Shown: positions 51,648 through 63,527, counted from the first letter of the stretch. The stretch: 64,000 nt of DNA from Planococcaceae bacterium Storch 2/2-2 (GCA_009740415.1 WOYE01000009.1:1054001-1118000); one strand, 5' to 3'. Numbers and translations are program-made. Notes: a model not told the origin generated them from the sequence alone.

Positions 51648-52033
51648 CATTTCGTTCGCTCGTCGCGTTCAACGACGACGACGTCATGTGTCGTTCCTTG
51701 CTTCAAAGCAGACGGTGACTCGTTTTCAATTACTTCGTCTTGGCGAACGACACGCAGTCGCTCTTGTTCGAGTTGGACGTTCAACGCTTCGATTTGTTCA
51801 TGCAACTGCTCGACGTACTTTCGAGCTTGTAGTTTGCGGAACCAAGCGAATGAACCGGTAACGATCGTACCGAGCAAAGCCGACCCTAAAATGACGATGA
51901 CGAGCGGCAATTGCGTTCCGTAAAAAATGAGATCGACGTACACCGGGCGGACGTTCATGACGGCGAACGTCGCAAGCGCAATCGAAAACAACAGCCCGAT
52001 GATCCACGCCGACTGTCCTTTTTGTTTTTTCAT
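51647..52033 (-). CDS. LapA-domain membrane protein (YrvD-like)
   Basis: A small membrane protein corresponding in place and form to B. subtilis YrvD, between secDF and recJ. The 128 residues have two membrane helices (about 9-29 and 40-62) and a C-terminal coiled coil (about 70-105, with VEQLHEQIEALNVQLEQERL), then a short acidic tail. LapA-domain proteins in other bacteria act in envelope assembly; the role here is unknown. The ATG at 52033 follows GAGGAGGGATGA. Confidence 0.85.
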   Translation of the reverse strand: MKKQKGQSAWIIGLLFSIALATFAVMNVRPVYVDLIFYGTQLPLVIVILGSALLGTIVTGSFAWFRKLQARKYVEQLHEQIEALNVQLEQERLRVVRQDEVIENESPSALKQGTTHDVVVVERDERTK

Positions 52034-52049
52034 TTCATCCCTCCTCATG

Positions 52050-52093
52050 AAAAAAAGTGAAACGCGTATACCGTTAGTATACAACGTTTCACT
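52050..52093 (-). terminator. Intrinsic terminator after secDF
   Basis: AGTGAAACG and GTATAC pair with their complements across a two-base internal loop, followed on the minus strand by seven T. It lies 14 bases past the secDF stop. Confidence 0.9.
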
Positions 52094-52106
52094 TTGAAGT
52101 AACACC

Positions 52107-54374
52107 TTAAACGACAGGCTCGTCAGAACCCCATTTTTTCTTCTCTTCTTCTACTTTGATCGGTCCTTCACCATCGAGTTGACGGCTCTTTAAGTCGAAC
52201 CAAATTTGTGCAGAAATGAAGATCGATGAATACGTACCCGCGAGTAAACCGATGAGAAGCGCCACGGAGAATGGGCGAATCGGATCCGCGCCGAGTGCGA
52301 TCAATGAGACGACGACGAAAATAACAGTTAATACTGTATTTACCGAACGTCCGAGCGTTTGACGAAGTGACTTGTTCACCATCGTCGCTAGTTCTTCCTT
52401 CGTACGAATGATACCGACACGGTTCATGTTTTCACGAATCCGGTCGAACGTAACGATCGTATCGTTGATCGAATAACCGACGATCGTCAATACGGCTGCG
52501 ATGAACGTAATGTCTACTTCGAGTCGAATGATACTGAACACGGCGATCATGAAGAACGCATCGTGGAGTAAACCTGCGATCGAAGCGACACCCATGCGCC
52601 ATTCGAAACGGAACGCGACGTAAATGATAATGCCGAGTCCTGCGAGTAAGAGCGCTTGGAATGCGTTTTTCGCTAACTCTTTACCGACCGTTGAAGAAAC
52701 GGTTGAAATGTTCGGCTCTGCGCCGTACACTTCTTTAATTTCTTTTTTGAACGCGTTCACTTGTTCTTGTGAAAATTCTTCTTTGTAGCGTGCAACTGCA
52801 ATTTCACCGTTGTCTCCCGAAATGACGAGGTCCGTCGTCGGGTGACCGATCGATTCGAGCTGTTTCGCTACTTCTTGTTGATCGAGCGTTTCTTCTGCCA
52901 TCACTTCAACACGTGTACCGCTTGAGAAGTCGATCCCGAGGTTCAATTTGAACACGCCGAGCATGATCGCTCCGATGACGAGTAACGTAATCGAAATGCC
53001 GTAAAACTTCTTACGTGAATGAACGAAGTCGAACCGGTCAAATTTCGTCGTTAACTCAAGCGTATCGATTCCTTCTGAAATGTCGTGAACGTTTTTCTTC
53101 GCGATTCCGAAAAGGTTCGTCTTGCCATCGAGTACACCGCTGTGAACGAGTAACCCGAGAAGTAAACGTGAGCCCCAAACCGCTGTTAAGAAGCTGACGA
53201 GAATACTAATGATCAACATCGTTGCGAATCCTTTAACTGAGCTCGTTCCGTAGAAGAACAAGACGCTCGCTGCTAAAAGCGTCGTAATGTTCGCGTCTAA
53301 AATAGCAGTGAATGAACTTTTCGCTCCTTCGCGGAACGCAGATTTCACTGATTTTCCGACACGTAATTCTTCCCGAATCCGCTCGTACGTTAAAATGTTC
53401 GCGTCAACGGCCATACCGACCCCGAGCATTAACGCCGCAATCCCTGGGAGTGTGAGTACCCCGTTAATGAGCGTAAAGACGAGAATGATCAAGTAGACGT
53501 AGACCGATAACGTAATGACGGCTACAATACCTGGTAAACGGTAGTAAATGATCATGAAAATGAAGATCAAACCGATACCGACAATACCTGCTGTAATCGT
53601 TTTATCGAGCGCTTGTTCACCGAACTGCGCACCGACAGATGTCGAATAAATTTCTTCAAGATCAACCGGTAACGCCCCTGCGTTTAAAATACCGGCTAAG
53701 TTTTTCGCTTCGTCGACCGTGAAACTACCTGAAATTTCTACGTTCGATGAATGAATCGGTGCTTTCACCGACGGTGCCGAAATAAATTTCGGATTTTCTT
53801 TCGTTAATTCTTCAGCGAATGAATCGACGCCTTCTTCAAAGTCGAGCCAAATGACCATGACGTTGTTCGGCGCTTTACGAGCGATTTCTGTCGTCACTTC
53901 CCCGAATTTTTCAGGGTCTTTCATTTCGAGCGTAACGACAGGTTCGTTCATCTCGTTGAAGTTTTCTTTCGCTTTTCCTTCTTTCAAGTCGTTTCCATCG
54001 AGTACTAAATTGTCTTCAAAGTCGCGGAACGTTAAGTTCGCTTGTGTCGACAATAGTTCACGTGCGCTTTCTTGGTCTTCTACCCCAGCGAGTTGCACGC
54101 GAATTCGGTTGTTCGATTCGACTTGGATGTTCGGCTCACTTACACCGAGCACGTCAACACGGCTGCGCAATGCGTTCGCCGTATCACTGACGACTTTTTC
54201 TGTAATTTCTTGACCTTCTTTCAGCGGATTCACTTGATACAACACTTCAAATCCACCTTGTAAGTCAAGGCCGAGCTTCACATCTTTTAAGATCGGTTTA
54301 CTCGTTCCTGCAATCGTCGCGAAAAACATGACGACGAGCAAGAGAAAGGCTACGATCCGTCCTCTCGTTTTCAT
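52107..54374 (-). CDS. secDF: Fused protein-export membrane protein SecDF
   Basis: SecDF uses the proton gradient to pull proteins out of the SecYEG channel. The 755 residues are a natural SecD-SecF fusion as in B. subtilis: membrane helix 1 (about 7-25), the DLQGGFEVLYQV motif, the large P1 domain, five helices with GMAVDANILTYERIREEL, then the SecF half from about 440 with LGIDFSSGTRVEV, a smaller P4 domain, and YSINDTIVTFDRIREN. spoVB, its neighbour in B. subtilis, is missing. Confidence 0.97.
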   Translation of the reverse strand: MKTRGRIVAFLLLVVMFFATIAGTSKPILKDVKLGLDLQGGFEVLYQVNPLKEGQEITEKVVSDTANALRSRVDVLGVSEPNIQVESNNRIRVQLAGVEDQESARELLSTQANLTFRDFEDNLVLDGNDLKEGKAKENFNEMNEPVVTLEMKDPEKFGEVTTEIARKAPNNVMVIWLDFEEGVDSFAEELTKENPKFISAPSVKAPIHSSNVEISGSFTVDEAKNLAGILNAGALPVDLEEIYSTSVGAQFGEQALDKTITAGIVGIGLIFIFMIIYYRLPGIVAVITLSVYVYLIILVFTLINGVLTLPGIAALMLGVGMAVDANILTYERIREELRVGKSVKSAFREGAKSSFTAILDANITTLLAASVLFFYGTSSVKGFATMLIISILVSFLTAVWGSRLLLGLLVHSGVLDGKTNLFGIAKKNVHDISEGIDTLELTTKFDRFDFVHSRKKFYGISITLLVIGAIMLGVFKLNLGIDFSSGTRVEVMAEETLDQQEVAKQLESIGHPTTDLVISGDNGEIAVARYKEEFSQEQVNAFKKEIKEVYGAEPNISTVSSTVGKELAKNAFQALLLAGLGIIIYVAFRFEWRMGVASIAGLLHDAFFMIAVFSIIRLEVDITFIAAVLTIVGYSINDTIVTFDRIRENMNRVGIIRTKEELATMVNKSLRQTLGRSVNTVLTVIFVVVSLIALGADPIRPFSVALLIGLLAGTYSSIFISAQIWFDLKSRQLDGEGPIKVEEEKKKWGSDEPVV

Positions 54375-54428
54375 AACACTGTTCCTCCTCGATACGTCTT
54401 ACACGTATTCGTACTACAACGTTTCCAT

Positions 54429-54803
54429 TCAATCGTTCAAATGAGATGTTGAGTTGTCGATGAGCTCTGGTAACGGTTCGACCCGTTCGGCGCGTTCTAC
54501 GTCGTCCACTTCTTCCGCTTCACGCTTTTTCTCAAGCGCACGTTCGCGTTCGGTCGTGCGATGTTCACGCGCTTCGTCCGGTTGTGCGAGCGTTCGCTCC
54601 CCCGGCGGTACGTACGTTAGTACGTCATGAACGATTCGATGGATCGGCCACGTGTCGACCGGTTGTGCCGCCCAAACGTCTTCGACGAAATGATTCCACA
54701 ATTCAAGCGTAGTGATCGTCGACCATTCTTCATAGCGTTGCAATTCCATCGCTTTGCTTTCAATCGCTGGTCGAATTCGTTGAAACAACTGCATCTGTTT
54801 CAT
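54429..54803 (-). CDS. comN: Post-transcriptional regulator ComN-like (YrzD family)
   Basis: ComN controls comE operon expression after transcription in B. subtilis. The 124 residues have a family-like domain (about 1-77) with RIRPAIESKAMELQRY, a LWNHFVEDVW helix and a HRIVHDVLTYVPPGE helix, matching the ComN pattern and its position between secDF and yajC. A further 45-residue charged tail, mostly Glu/Arg, goes beyond the B. subtilis protein. GAAGGAGAG precedes the ATG. Identification is by pattern and position, so moderate. Confidence 0.72.
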   Translation of the reverse strand: MKQMQLFQRIRPAIESKAMELQRYEEWSTITTLELWNHFVEDVWAAQPVDTWPIHRIVHDVLTYVPPGERTLAQPDEAREHRTTERERALEKKREAEEVDDVERAERVEPLPELIDNSTSHLND

Positions 54804-54830
54804 CGCGTTCTCTCCTTCACTAGTATGTAC

Positions 54831-54870
54831 GAAAAAAGTCGGTAGTTACACGAAGGTATACCGACCGACT
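54831..54870 (-). terminator. Intrinsic terminator after yajC
   Basis: AGTCGGT pairs with ACCGACT, followed on the minus strand by six T; further pairing of the GGTATACC region is possible in the loop. Confidence 0.78.
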
Positions 54871-54882
54871 ATCTTCTTTTAC

Positions 54883-55170
54883 TTACTTCGCCACGACCGG
54901 ATTATCTTGCTCATCCAATACAGCGCCGATCGCTTGACGTTCGTATTTGACGACGACATCTTTTGCGATGCGGACGTGGACGAAACGGTCTTCAAGTGCA
55001 TCGACGACGCCGTGAAGCCCTGCCGATGTCATCACTTTATCTCCGCGTTGCAAATTGTTTTGCATCGTCTGTAATTGTTGTTGACGCTTCTTCGCCGGGC
55101 GAATGAGCATGAGCCACATGATCCCGAACATGATCGCCAACATAATTAACGTACTCATTAAATCTTGCAT
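54883..55170 (-). CDS. yajC: Sec translocase accessory subunit YajC
   Basis: YajC associates with SecDF and SecYEG. The 95 residues have one membrane helix (about 3-23), a basic LIRPAKKRQQQLQTMQNNLQ segment and the conserved small beta domain GDKVMTSAGLHGVVDALEDRFVHVRI. The ATG at 55170 is 11 bases from GGAGG; the GTG three codons upstream is too close to the site. It follows tgt. Confidence 0.94.
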   Translation of the reverse strand: MQDLMSTLIMLAIMFGIMWLMLIRPAKKRQQQLQTMQNNLQRGDKVMTSAGLHGVVDALEDRFVHVRIAKDVVVKYERQAIGAVLDEQDNPVVAK

Positions 55171-55209
55171 TTTTCGCACAACCTCCCATCTTTTTTCATT
55201 ATACTAAAC

Positions 55210-57398
<2,189 letters not shown>

Positions 57399-57411
57399 TG
57401 TAGGCACCTTC

Positions 57412-58410
57412 TTATCGTTCGGGATAGGGATAACCGAAATGATCGTACGCCGTCTTCGTGACGACGCGACCTCTCGGCGTTCGTTGTAAAAATCCGATCT
57501 GTAACAAATACGGTTCGTACACGTCTTCGATCGTAATCGACTCTTCACCGATCGTCGCTGCGATCGTATCGAGTCCGACGGGACCGCCGTTAAAATGTTC
57601 GATCATTTGGCGAATCATTTTATGGTCGATCTCGTCGAGTCCATTCGAATCGACTTGGAGAAACGTTAACGCTTCATCAGCGATCGGGACGGTGATCGTT
57701 CCGTCGCCTCTCACTTGAGCGAAGTCGCGGACCCGACGGAGCAACCGGTTCGCAATACGCGGTGTCCCGCGCGAACGGCGCGCGATGCGCAACGCGGCTT
57801 CTTCATCGATCGGTACGCCGTACAACGAAGCACTTCGCAACACGATTCGCTGCAACGAAGCTTCATCGTAATAATGAAGACGTAATGGCACGCCGAACCG
57901 GTCGCGAAGCGGTGCGGATAGCGAGCCCGCTCGCGTCGTCGCACCGACGAGTGTAAACGGCGGCAAATCGAGACGAACCGAACGCGCTTCCGGCCCTTGC
58001 CCGATCATAATGTCGAGGCAAAAATCTTCCATCGCCGGATACAACACTTCTTCGACTGCGCGAGGCAACCGGTGAATTTCGTCGATGAATAATACGTCGC
58101 CTGGTTCGAGCGATGAAACGACCGCCGCTAAATCGCCCGGCCGTTCGATCGCAGGGCCACTCGTCGTTTTAATATGAACGTCCATCTCATTCGCAATGAC
58201 TGCGGCGAGCGTCGTTTTCCCAAGCCCGGGTGGTCCGTACAGTAAAACGTGGTCTAAACTTTCTTGACGCATACGTGCCGCTTCGATAAAAATGCTCAAA
58301 TTCGTCTTCACGTGCTCTTGCCCGATGTATTCGTCGAGGCGCGTCGGACGGATCGACCATTCTTCTTGGTCACCGTTCAATTCAGACCCTGTAACGATCC
58401 GTTCATCCAT
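57412..58410 (-). CDS. ruvB: Holliday junction branch migration ATPase RuvB
   Basis: RuvB is the AAA+ hexameric motor for branch migration. The 332 residues have the [18 protein letters not shown] start, Walker [18 protein letters not shown] (about 58-74), Walker [10 protein letters not shown], sensor 1 VGATTRAG (about 157-164), the [19 protein letters not shown] arginine region and a C-terminal winged helix ending in [14 protein letters not shown]. It lies 18 bases after ruvA. Confidence 0.98.
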   Translation of the reverse strand: MDERIVTGSELNGDQEEWSIRPTRLDEYIGQEHVKTNLSIFIEAARMRQESLDHVLLYGPPGLGKTTLAAVIANEMDVHIKTTSGPAIERPGDLAAVVSSLEPGDVLFIDEIHRLPRAVEEVLYPAMEDFCLDIMIGQGPEARSVRLDLPPFTLVGATTRAGSLSAPLRDRFGVPLRLHYYDEASLQRIVLRSASLYGVPIDEEAALRIARRSRGTPRIANRLLRRVRDFAQVRGDGTITVPIADEALTFLQVDSNGLDEIDHKMIRQMIEHFNGGPVGLDTIAATIGEESITIEDVYEPYLLQIGFLQRTPRGRVVTKTAYDHFGYPYPER

Positions 58411-58428
58411 TCCGTCTTCCTCCTTTCG

Positions 58429-59052
58429 TTAATTCGTTTCTTTGACGAGCAACTGGAGTGCCCGCTTCATGTAATGATCTGTCGTTTCGTTCGGTTCGTC
58501 GACGAGTACTTTTTCGACACGTTTCAACTCGCGCGCAGAATAACCGAGCACTTCGAGTGCGAGCAACGCTTCGTCGAGCGCTTCATTTTTCGATGACACG
58601 CTTTCCGATGGCGCTTCTTGAAACGTTCCAGATAACCGTGCGAGCGGATCGATCAACTCTTCGAGCTTTCCTTTCAAATCGAGAATGATTTGACGAGCGG
58701 TCTTTTTTCCGACGCCTGGAAATTGGACGAGGTATTTTTCATCCTCGTGCTCGATCGCTTGGACGACTTGCATCGGGTCACCGTTAGCGACGATCGCAAG
58801 CGCCCCTTTCGGACCGATTCCTGAAACGGTAATTAATTTTTTAAACAGCGCTCGTTCTTCTTCCGTTTGGAAGCCGAGCAATTCGTGCGTATCTTCACGC
58901 ACGTTTAAAAATGTATAGACGCGAACCCGTTGTTCAGACACTTCAAACTTGAACGGATTCGGCGTTTGAATGCGGTAACCGATGTCACGGCATTCGAGCG
59001 TAATCGCTTCCGGTGTTACTTTCGTAATAACTCCTTGAATGTAATCGTACAC
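58429..59052 (-). CDS. ruvA: Holliday junction-binding protein RuvA
   Basis: RuvA binds the four-way junction and loads RuvB. The 207 residues have an OB domain (MYDYIQGVITKVTPEAITLE...), two helix-hairpin-helix motifs (VSGIGPKGALAI about 72-83 and FPGVGKKTARQIILDLKGKL about 107-126) and a C-terminal domain III that contacts RuvB. The start is GTG, preceded by TAGGAGGAG. bofC, present beside ruvA in B. subtilis, is absent. Confidence 0.97.
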   Translation of the reverse strand: MYDYIQGVITKVTPEAITLECRDIGYRIQTPNPFKFEVSEQRVRVYTFLNVREDTHELLGFQTEEERALFKKLITVSGIGPKGALAIVANGDPMQVVQAIEHEDEKYLVQFPGVGKKTARQIILDLKGKLEELIDPLARLSGTFQEAPSESVSSKNEALDEALLALEVLGYSARELKRVEKVLVDEPNETTDHYMKRALQLLVKETN

Positions 59053-59082
59053 GACGTTCTCCTCCTATTAAACATACCGTAT

Positions 59083-59091
59083 AGTATACCA
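59083..59091 (-). promoter_or_regulatory. Extended -10 promoter of ruvA
   Basis: TGGTATACT on the minus strand (TATACT at 59083-59088 with TGn) about 30 bases ahead of ruvA; the -35 is not convincing. Confidence 0.5.
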
Positions 59092-59175
59092 TACGAAGTT
59101 CTCTACGGCTGTTCCGACCGACGTTCTTTTTTCAATTATTCGTGTTAAACTACATAGTAAAGGAGGTCGTCTACT

Positions 59176-59640
59176 TTGAAAAAACGTTCGCTTCTCCTCA
59201 TATGGATCGCGCTCATCGTCTTCTTCGCATACGGCGACGCTCCTGAAACGATTCGACCGGCCGTACCGGAACGGCCGACCGTGCCACCTGTCGTCGATCG
59301 GTTGCGCGACGGGCTCTTTTTAGCGACGGCACCGGATGATTCATTCGCCGTCGTTTCATTCGAAAATGGGGAAGCGATCGTCGAAGGAACGATCGCCCCG
59401 ACCGAGACGTTGCACGGCCGCGTCTTACTGTGCCACCGTGCGGTCGACATCGTCGATGAATGGCGCGACGTCGATGAGTGGCAACGCGCGACCGTTTCGT
59501 TAACGACTACGGGCGAAACGGTCACGTGGAGCGAGCCCCGCAAAACGATCGACACGTACGTACGAGACGGAGTGCTCGACGTCGATGCTCTATTTGACCA
59601 TTGCCTCGCAAACGAAGACGACAAAAGAGCTGGTGAATGA
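59176..59640 (+). CDS. Small exported or membrane-anchored protein of unknown function
   Basis: I do not recognise this gene. It starts at TTG, nine bases from a strong AAAGGAGG site. The 154 residues have a basic start and hydrophobic segment (about 5-19, ending AYGDAP) that looks like a signal peptide or anchor, a proline-rich stretch (about 28-39), then a soluble domain with two cysteines (about C86 and C143) that could form a disulfide outside the cell. It faces opposite to its neighbours, between ruvA and yebC, where B. subtilis has bofC, and is followed by a terminator. It does not look like BofC. Confidence 0.75.
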   Translation: MKKRSLLLIWIALIVFFAYGDAPETIRPAVPERPTVPPVVDRLRDGLFLATAPDDSFAVVSFENGEAIVEGTIAPTETLHGRVLLCHRAVDIVDEWRDVDEWQRATVSLTTTGETVTWSEPRKTIDTYVRDGVLDVDALFDHCLANEDDKRAGE

Positions 59641-59656
59641 TCACCAGCTCTTTTTC
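59622..59656. terminator. Bidirectional terminator between the unknown gene and yebC
   Basis: A perfect ten-pair stem (GAGCTGGTGA/TCACCAGCTC, four-base loop) that includes the stop codon of the plus-strand gene, followed by TTTTT on the plus strand and a shorter TTTT on the minus strand. Confidence 0.9.
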
Positions 59657-59663
59657 GTATCGC

Positions 59664-60392
59664 TCAGTCGTCCATTTCTGCGTTATGGTACACGTCTTGC
59701 ACGTCATCGTCATCTTCGAGCGCATCAATCATCGCTTCGAACTGCTCTTCGTGCTCAGGTGCGAGTTCTGTATACATCGTCGGTATCATTTCAACTTCCG
59801 ATGATACGAATTCGATGCCTTCTGCTTCGAGCGCTTCTTTCACAGCGATGAAGTCTTGCGGTTCCGTGACGATTTCAAAGCCGTCTTCCGATGATACGAT
59901 ATCTTCGGCTCCCGCTTCAAGCGCAGCCATCATGACCATATCTTCATCCGTGTCCTCTGTGCGTTCTACCATGAGGCGACCTTTTCGGTTAAACATGTAA
60001 CTTACAGAACCGGTTTCACCGAGGCTTCCTCCGTTTTTGTTAAATGCGACACGAACGTTCGTCGCCGTACGGTTCCGGTTTTCCGTCAATGTGTAAACGA
60101 GAACGGCAATACCTCCAGGCGCGTACCCCTCGTATACAACTTCATCGTACTGTTCATCGGAACCAGCACCGGTTGCTTTGTCGATTGCACGCTTAATGAC
60201 GTCGTTCGGTGTGTTGACGCCTTTCGCTTTTTCAATCGCTAAGCGAAGTGACGCGTTCATTTCCGGGTCATCGCCACCTGATTTCGCTGCTACGTAAATT
60301 TCACGCGACATTTTTTGGAAAATCTTTCCGCGCTTCGCGTCTTGCGCACCTTTACGACGTTTAATGTTATTCCACTTTGAGTGTCCTGCCAT
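59664..60392 (-). CDS. yebC: YebC/PmpR family protein
   Basis: A protein of the YebC/TACO1 family; members have been described as DNA-binding regulators and, more recently, as factors helping ribosomes translate proline runs. The 242 residues begin MAGHSKWNNIKRRKGAQDAKRGKIF, followed by NTPNDVIKRAIDKATG, YEGYAPGGIAVLV and an acidic C-terminus. The ATG at 60392 has AAAGGAGG; the longer upstream frame overlaps pheA and is rejected. Confidence 0.94.
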   Translation of the reverse strand: MAGHSKWNNIKRRKGAQDAKRGKIFQKMSREIYVAAKSGGDDPEMNASLRLAIEKAKGVNTPNDVIKRAIDKATGAGSDEQYDEVVYEGYAPGGIAVLVYTLTENRNRTATNVRVAFNKNGGSLGETGSVSYMFNRKGRLMVERTEDTDEDMVMMAALEAGAEDIVSSEDGFEIVTEPQDFIAVKEALEAEGIEFVSSEVEMIPTMYTELAPEHEEQFEAMIDALEDDDDVQDVYHNAEMDD

Positions 60393-60451
60393 CGTATTTC
60401 CTCCTTTTCTCGTTTCATTGAACGGTTCGGTTCCGTTCATTGATCCATCAT

Positions 60452-61318
60452 TTATGAATAATCGTACACGTAGTACGTACCGAACGATCGGACGACGCAT
60501 CCGAGAGCCGCGAGCTCTTCGAGTGCGCCTTTCATCATCGGGTGCGTCTCATCTTCGAGCACGTCCGCGATGAAGAAATAATCGCCGAGTCCTGTCTTTA
60601 ACGGACGGGACTCGATTTTACTTAAGTTCAATCGACGCCATGCGAACACTGATAAAATGCGGTGAAGCATTCCCGACTCATCGTCTTCCGGCAAGCGGAT
60701 CATGAGCATCGTTTTCGGTGTTTCGCGACGTCCTAATTTATCAAACGTCATATTTTCTTTCGACAATACGACGAATCGCGTATGGTTAAAATGAAAATCG
60801 TGCACACGCTCTTCTGCTAAATGGAGGTCGTATTTTTTCACGGCGAATCGGTTCGCGATCGCTGCGATGTTTTCCTCCGGATGTTCCGCGACGTAACGTG
60901 CAGCTTCTGCCGTCGACGTCCGTGGAACGAGCGGTGTTCCGTGATAATGGTATTGGAAAAACTTATGACATTGGGCGAGTGCGTGCGGGTGCGACATAAT
61001 CGCGGTCACATCTTTCACCTTGTCTTTATTTTGTTCATGAATGAGCAAATGTTGCTCGATCGGGAGCAGTACTTCCGCGCCGATGAACAATTCGTCCCCG
61101 TGGAACAAATAGTCGATCGTCAGCGGCACCGATCCTTCGAGCGCATTTTCGAGCGGAACGATCGCATAGTCTACTTTACCATTAGCGACCGCCTCAATAC
61201 AATCCGGTATCGTTTGGTGAGGCAATAACGTTTCTTTTGTAAAAAACTCACTCGCCGCCACGTGTGAAAATGAAGCTTCCGGACCTAAATAGGCGACAGT
61301 TTGTGCTTGTTCTGACAT
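60452..61318 (-). CDS. pheA: Prephenate dehydratase
   Basis: PheA converts prephenate to phenylpyruvate in phenylalanine synthesis. The 288 residues have the catalytic domain with AYLGPEASFSHVAA (about 9-22), VPLENALEGSVPLTIDYL, SHPHALAQC and the catalytic HTRFVVLS segment, then an ACT domain with the Phe-binding SKIESRPLKTGLGDYFFIADV motif, so feedback inhibition is expected. It follows pheB in a pair as in B. subtilis. Confidence 0.97.
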   Translation of the reverse strand: MSEQAQTVAYLGPEASFSHVAASEFFTKETLLPHQTIPDCIEAVANGKVDYAIVPLENALEGSVPLTIDYLFHGDELFIGAEVLLPIEQHLLIHEQNKDKVKDVTAIMSHPHALAQCHKFFQYHYHGTPLVPRTSTAEAARYVAEHPEENIAAIANRFAVKKYDLHLAEERVHDFHFNHTRFVVLSKENMTFDKLGRRETPKTMLMIRLPEDDESGMLHRILSVFAWRRLNLSKIESRPLKTGLGDYFFIADVLEDETHPMMKGALEELAALGCVVRSFGTYYVYDYS

Positions 61319-61336
61319 ACCGTTCTCCTTTCGAGC

Positions 61337-61792
61337 TTACAAGGCTCCTGAACTAATTAAATGGACAGAGTCGATAAATGCTAACGCCTGCAAATGGCGA
61401 ATGAACGTCTTGATCGGAATCGGCATTTCCGTCACGTCGAGCGACAGCGTAATGTTCGCGCGCCCTTGAACGGGAATCGTCTGGTGAATCGTCAACACGT
61501 TACATTTCTCTTCCGCGATCAATTGCATGATCGTCGCGAGCGAACCTTTCCGATCTTCGAGTTGAATGAATACGGTAATGACTCGTTCGCGTGCAATTTC
61601 TTCAAATGGAAATACCGTGTCGCGGTATTTGTAATACGCACTGCGGGAAAGACCGACACGCTTCGTCGCTTCTTGAATCGTCGTCTCTTCCCCACTCGCG
61701 AGCAACTGTTTCACTTCGAGCATTTTTTGCATCGATTCCGTTAATACGTCTTCTCGAATTAAATAAAATTGCCCTTCTCCTAACGTCTCCAT
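61337..61792 (-). CDS. pheB: ACT domain protein PheB (UPF0735)
   Basis: A small ACT-domain protein next to pheA in B. subtilis, formerly called chorismate mutase; its exact role is unclear. The 151 residues have an N-terminal segment FYLIREDVLTESMQKMLEVKQLL with a helix-turn-helix-like VGLSRSAYYKYRDTVFPF (about 44-62) and a C-terminal ACT domain (about 70-148). AAAGGGG precedes the ATG at 61792; the upstream extension overlaps obg and is rejected. Confidence 0.93.
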   Translation of the reverse strand: METLGEGQFYLIREDVLTESMQKMLEVKQLLASGEETTIQEATKRVGLSRSAYYKYRDTVFPFEEIARERVITVFIQLEDRKGSLATIMQLIAEEKCNVLTIHQTIPVQGRANITLSLDVTEMPIPIKTFIRHLQALAFIDSVHLISSGAL

Positions 61793-61811
61793 CTCGTACC
61801 CCTTTCCACTC

Positions 61812-63101
61812 TTACTCGAGGAACTCGAATTCAAATCCCATAATACGAACGATGTCGCCGTTCTCTGCCCCGTGTTCACGGAGCGCATCGTCGACACCGA
61901 GCGCACGCAATTGACGAGCGAATCGTCGTACGGAATCGTCGTACGTAAAGTCCGTCATTAAGAAGAGACGCTCGAGCGTATACCCTTCTAACATGAACGC
62001 ACCGTCATCGTCACGCAACACGCGGAAGTCTTCTTCTTCCGGAACGTGTCGGTAAACGACCGTTTCCGATTCGACTTCTTCGATTTCGTAAAGCGGCGTC
62101 TCTTCCGTTTCGTCGAGCAAGTCAGCGATCGCATACAATAAGTCGTCCATCCCTTGACGCGTCAACGTCGAGACAGGAACGATTTGAATCGACTCGTCGT
62201 TCAACTCTTCTTTGAACATTTCTAAATGCGTTTCCGCATCCGGCATGTCCATTTTGTTCGCGACGACGATTTGCGGACGTTCTAACAGGCGCATGTTGTA
62301 TTGCTCGAGCTCCTCGTTGATCGTCACATAATCTTCGTACGGGTCGCGTCCTTCCACGCCCGACATGTCGATGACGTGAACGATGACGCGCGTCCGTTCG
62401 ATATGGCGTAAAAATTGATGACCGAGTCCGACACCCGCATGCGCGCCTTCAATGAGTCCTGGCAAATCCGCCATGACGAACGTGCGGTGATCCGACGTTT
62501 CGACGACCCCTAAATTCGGTGCGAGCGTCGTGAAATGGTAATCGGCAATTTTCGGTTTCGCAGCCGATACGACAGAAAGCAATGTCGACTTCCCGACGCT
62601 CGGGAATCCGACGAGTCCGACATCCGCGAGCACTTTCAACTCGAGCGTAATGCTCCGTTCTTGGCCGGGCTCCCCTTTTTCTGCAATTTCAGGCGCCGTA
62701 TTGCGCGCCGATACGAATCGACAGTTTCCGCGGCCTCCTCGACCACCTTGTGCAATGACCGCACGTTGACCGTGCTCGACGAGATCGGCAATGACATCAC
62801 CCGTTTCTGCATCTTTCACGACCGTTCCTGGGGGAACCGGAACGACGAGATCGTCACCATTTTTCCCGTGCTGTTTTTTTCCTTTTCCGTGCTCACCTTT
62901 TGGCGCTTTAAAATGACGTTGGTAGCGGAAATCCATCAACGTTCGCAAACCTTCGTCCACTTCGAAAATGACGTCGGCACCTTTTCCTCCGTCGCCACCT
63001 GCTGGACCTCCGTATGCGATATATTTCTCGCGGCGGAATGCAACGACACCATCGCCGCCGTCGCCACCTTTCGTTTGAACGGTTACGTAATCAACAAACA
63101 T
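61812..63101 (-). CDS. obg: GTPase Obg (CgtA)
   Basis: Obg is an essential GTPase in 50S assembly and stress control. The 429 residues have the glycine-rich Obg fold (about 1-157, [20 protein letters not shown] and [13 protein letters not shown]), the G domain with G1 [12 protein letters not shown] (about 165-176), [24 protein letters not shown], and the C-terminal OCT domain. AAAGGAGGCG precedes the ATG at 63101. In B. subtilis spo0B precedes obg; here it is absent and obg has its own promoter. Confidence 0.98.
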   Translation of the reverse strand: MFVDYVTVQTKGGDGGDGVVAFRREKYIAYGGPAGGDGGKGADVIFEVDEGLRTLMDFRYQRHFKAPKGEHGKGKKQHGKNGDDLVVPVPPGTVVKDAETGDVIADLVEHGQRAVIAQGGRGGRGNCRFVSARNTAPEIAEKGEPGQERSITLELKVLADVGLVGFPSVGKSTLLSVVSAAKPKIADYHFTTLAPNLGVVETSDHRTFVMADLPGLIEGAHAGVGLGHQFLRHIERTRVIVHVIDMSGVEGRDPYEDYVTINEELEQYNMRLLERPQIVVANKMDMPDAETHLEMFKEELNDESIQIVPVSTLTRQGMDDLLYAIADLLDETEETPLYEIEEVESETVVYRHVPEEEDFRVLRDDDGAFMLEGYTLERLFLMTDFTYDDSVRRFARQLRALGVDDALREHGAENGDIVRIMGFEFEFLE

Positions 63102-63157
63102 TTCGTTCGCCTCCTTTTCATTGTCCGTTTCATACGGACAGTTGTTCATTTCTTCTC

Positions 63158-63186
63158 ATTATACATGAAACCGAATCATTCGTTAA
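63158..63186 (-). promoter_or_regulatory. SigA-type promoter of obg
   Basis: TTAACG (63181-63186) and a perfect TATAAT (63158-63163) with a 17-base spacer on the minus strand, just past the rpmA terminator. Confidence 0.75.
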
Positions 63187-63189
63187 GAA

Positions 63190-63218
63190 CAAAAAAAGAG
63201 CTGCTCATCCGCAGCTCT
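63190..63218 (-). terminator. Intrinsic terminator after rpmA
   Basis: An eight-pair stem (AGAGCTGC/GCAGCTCT, six-base loop) followed on the minus strand by seven T, closing the rplU-prp-rpmA operon. Confidence 0.9.
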
Positions 63219-63224
63219 TCATCA

Positions 63225-63527
<303 letters not shown>

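Noticed and set aside
51547-51687. 47-codon N-terminal extension of recJ
   Set aside because: It crosses the terminator and end of the LapA-like gene and resembles no RecJ.
57399-57548. 50-codon N-terminal extension of queA from a GTG
   Set aside because: It overlaps ruvB, has no ribosome site, and the TTG at 57398 matches the QueA family start.
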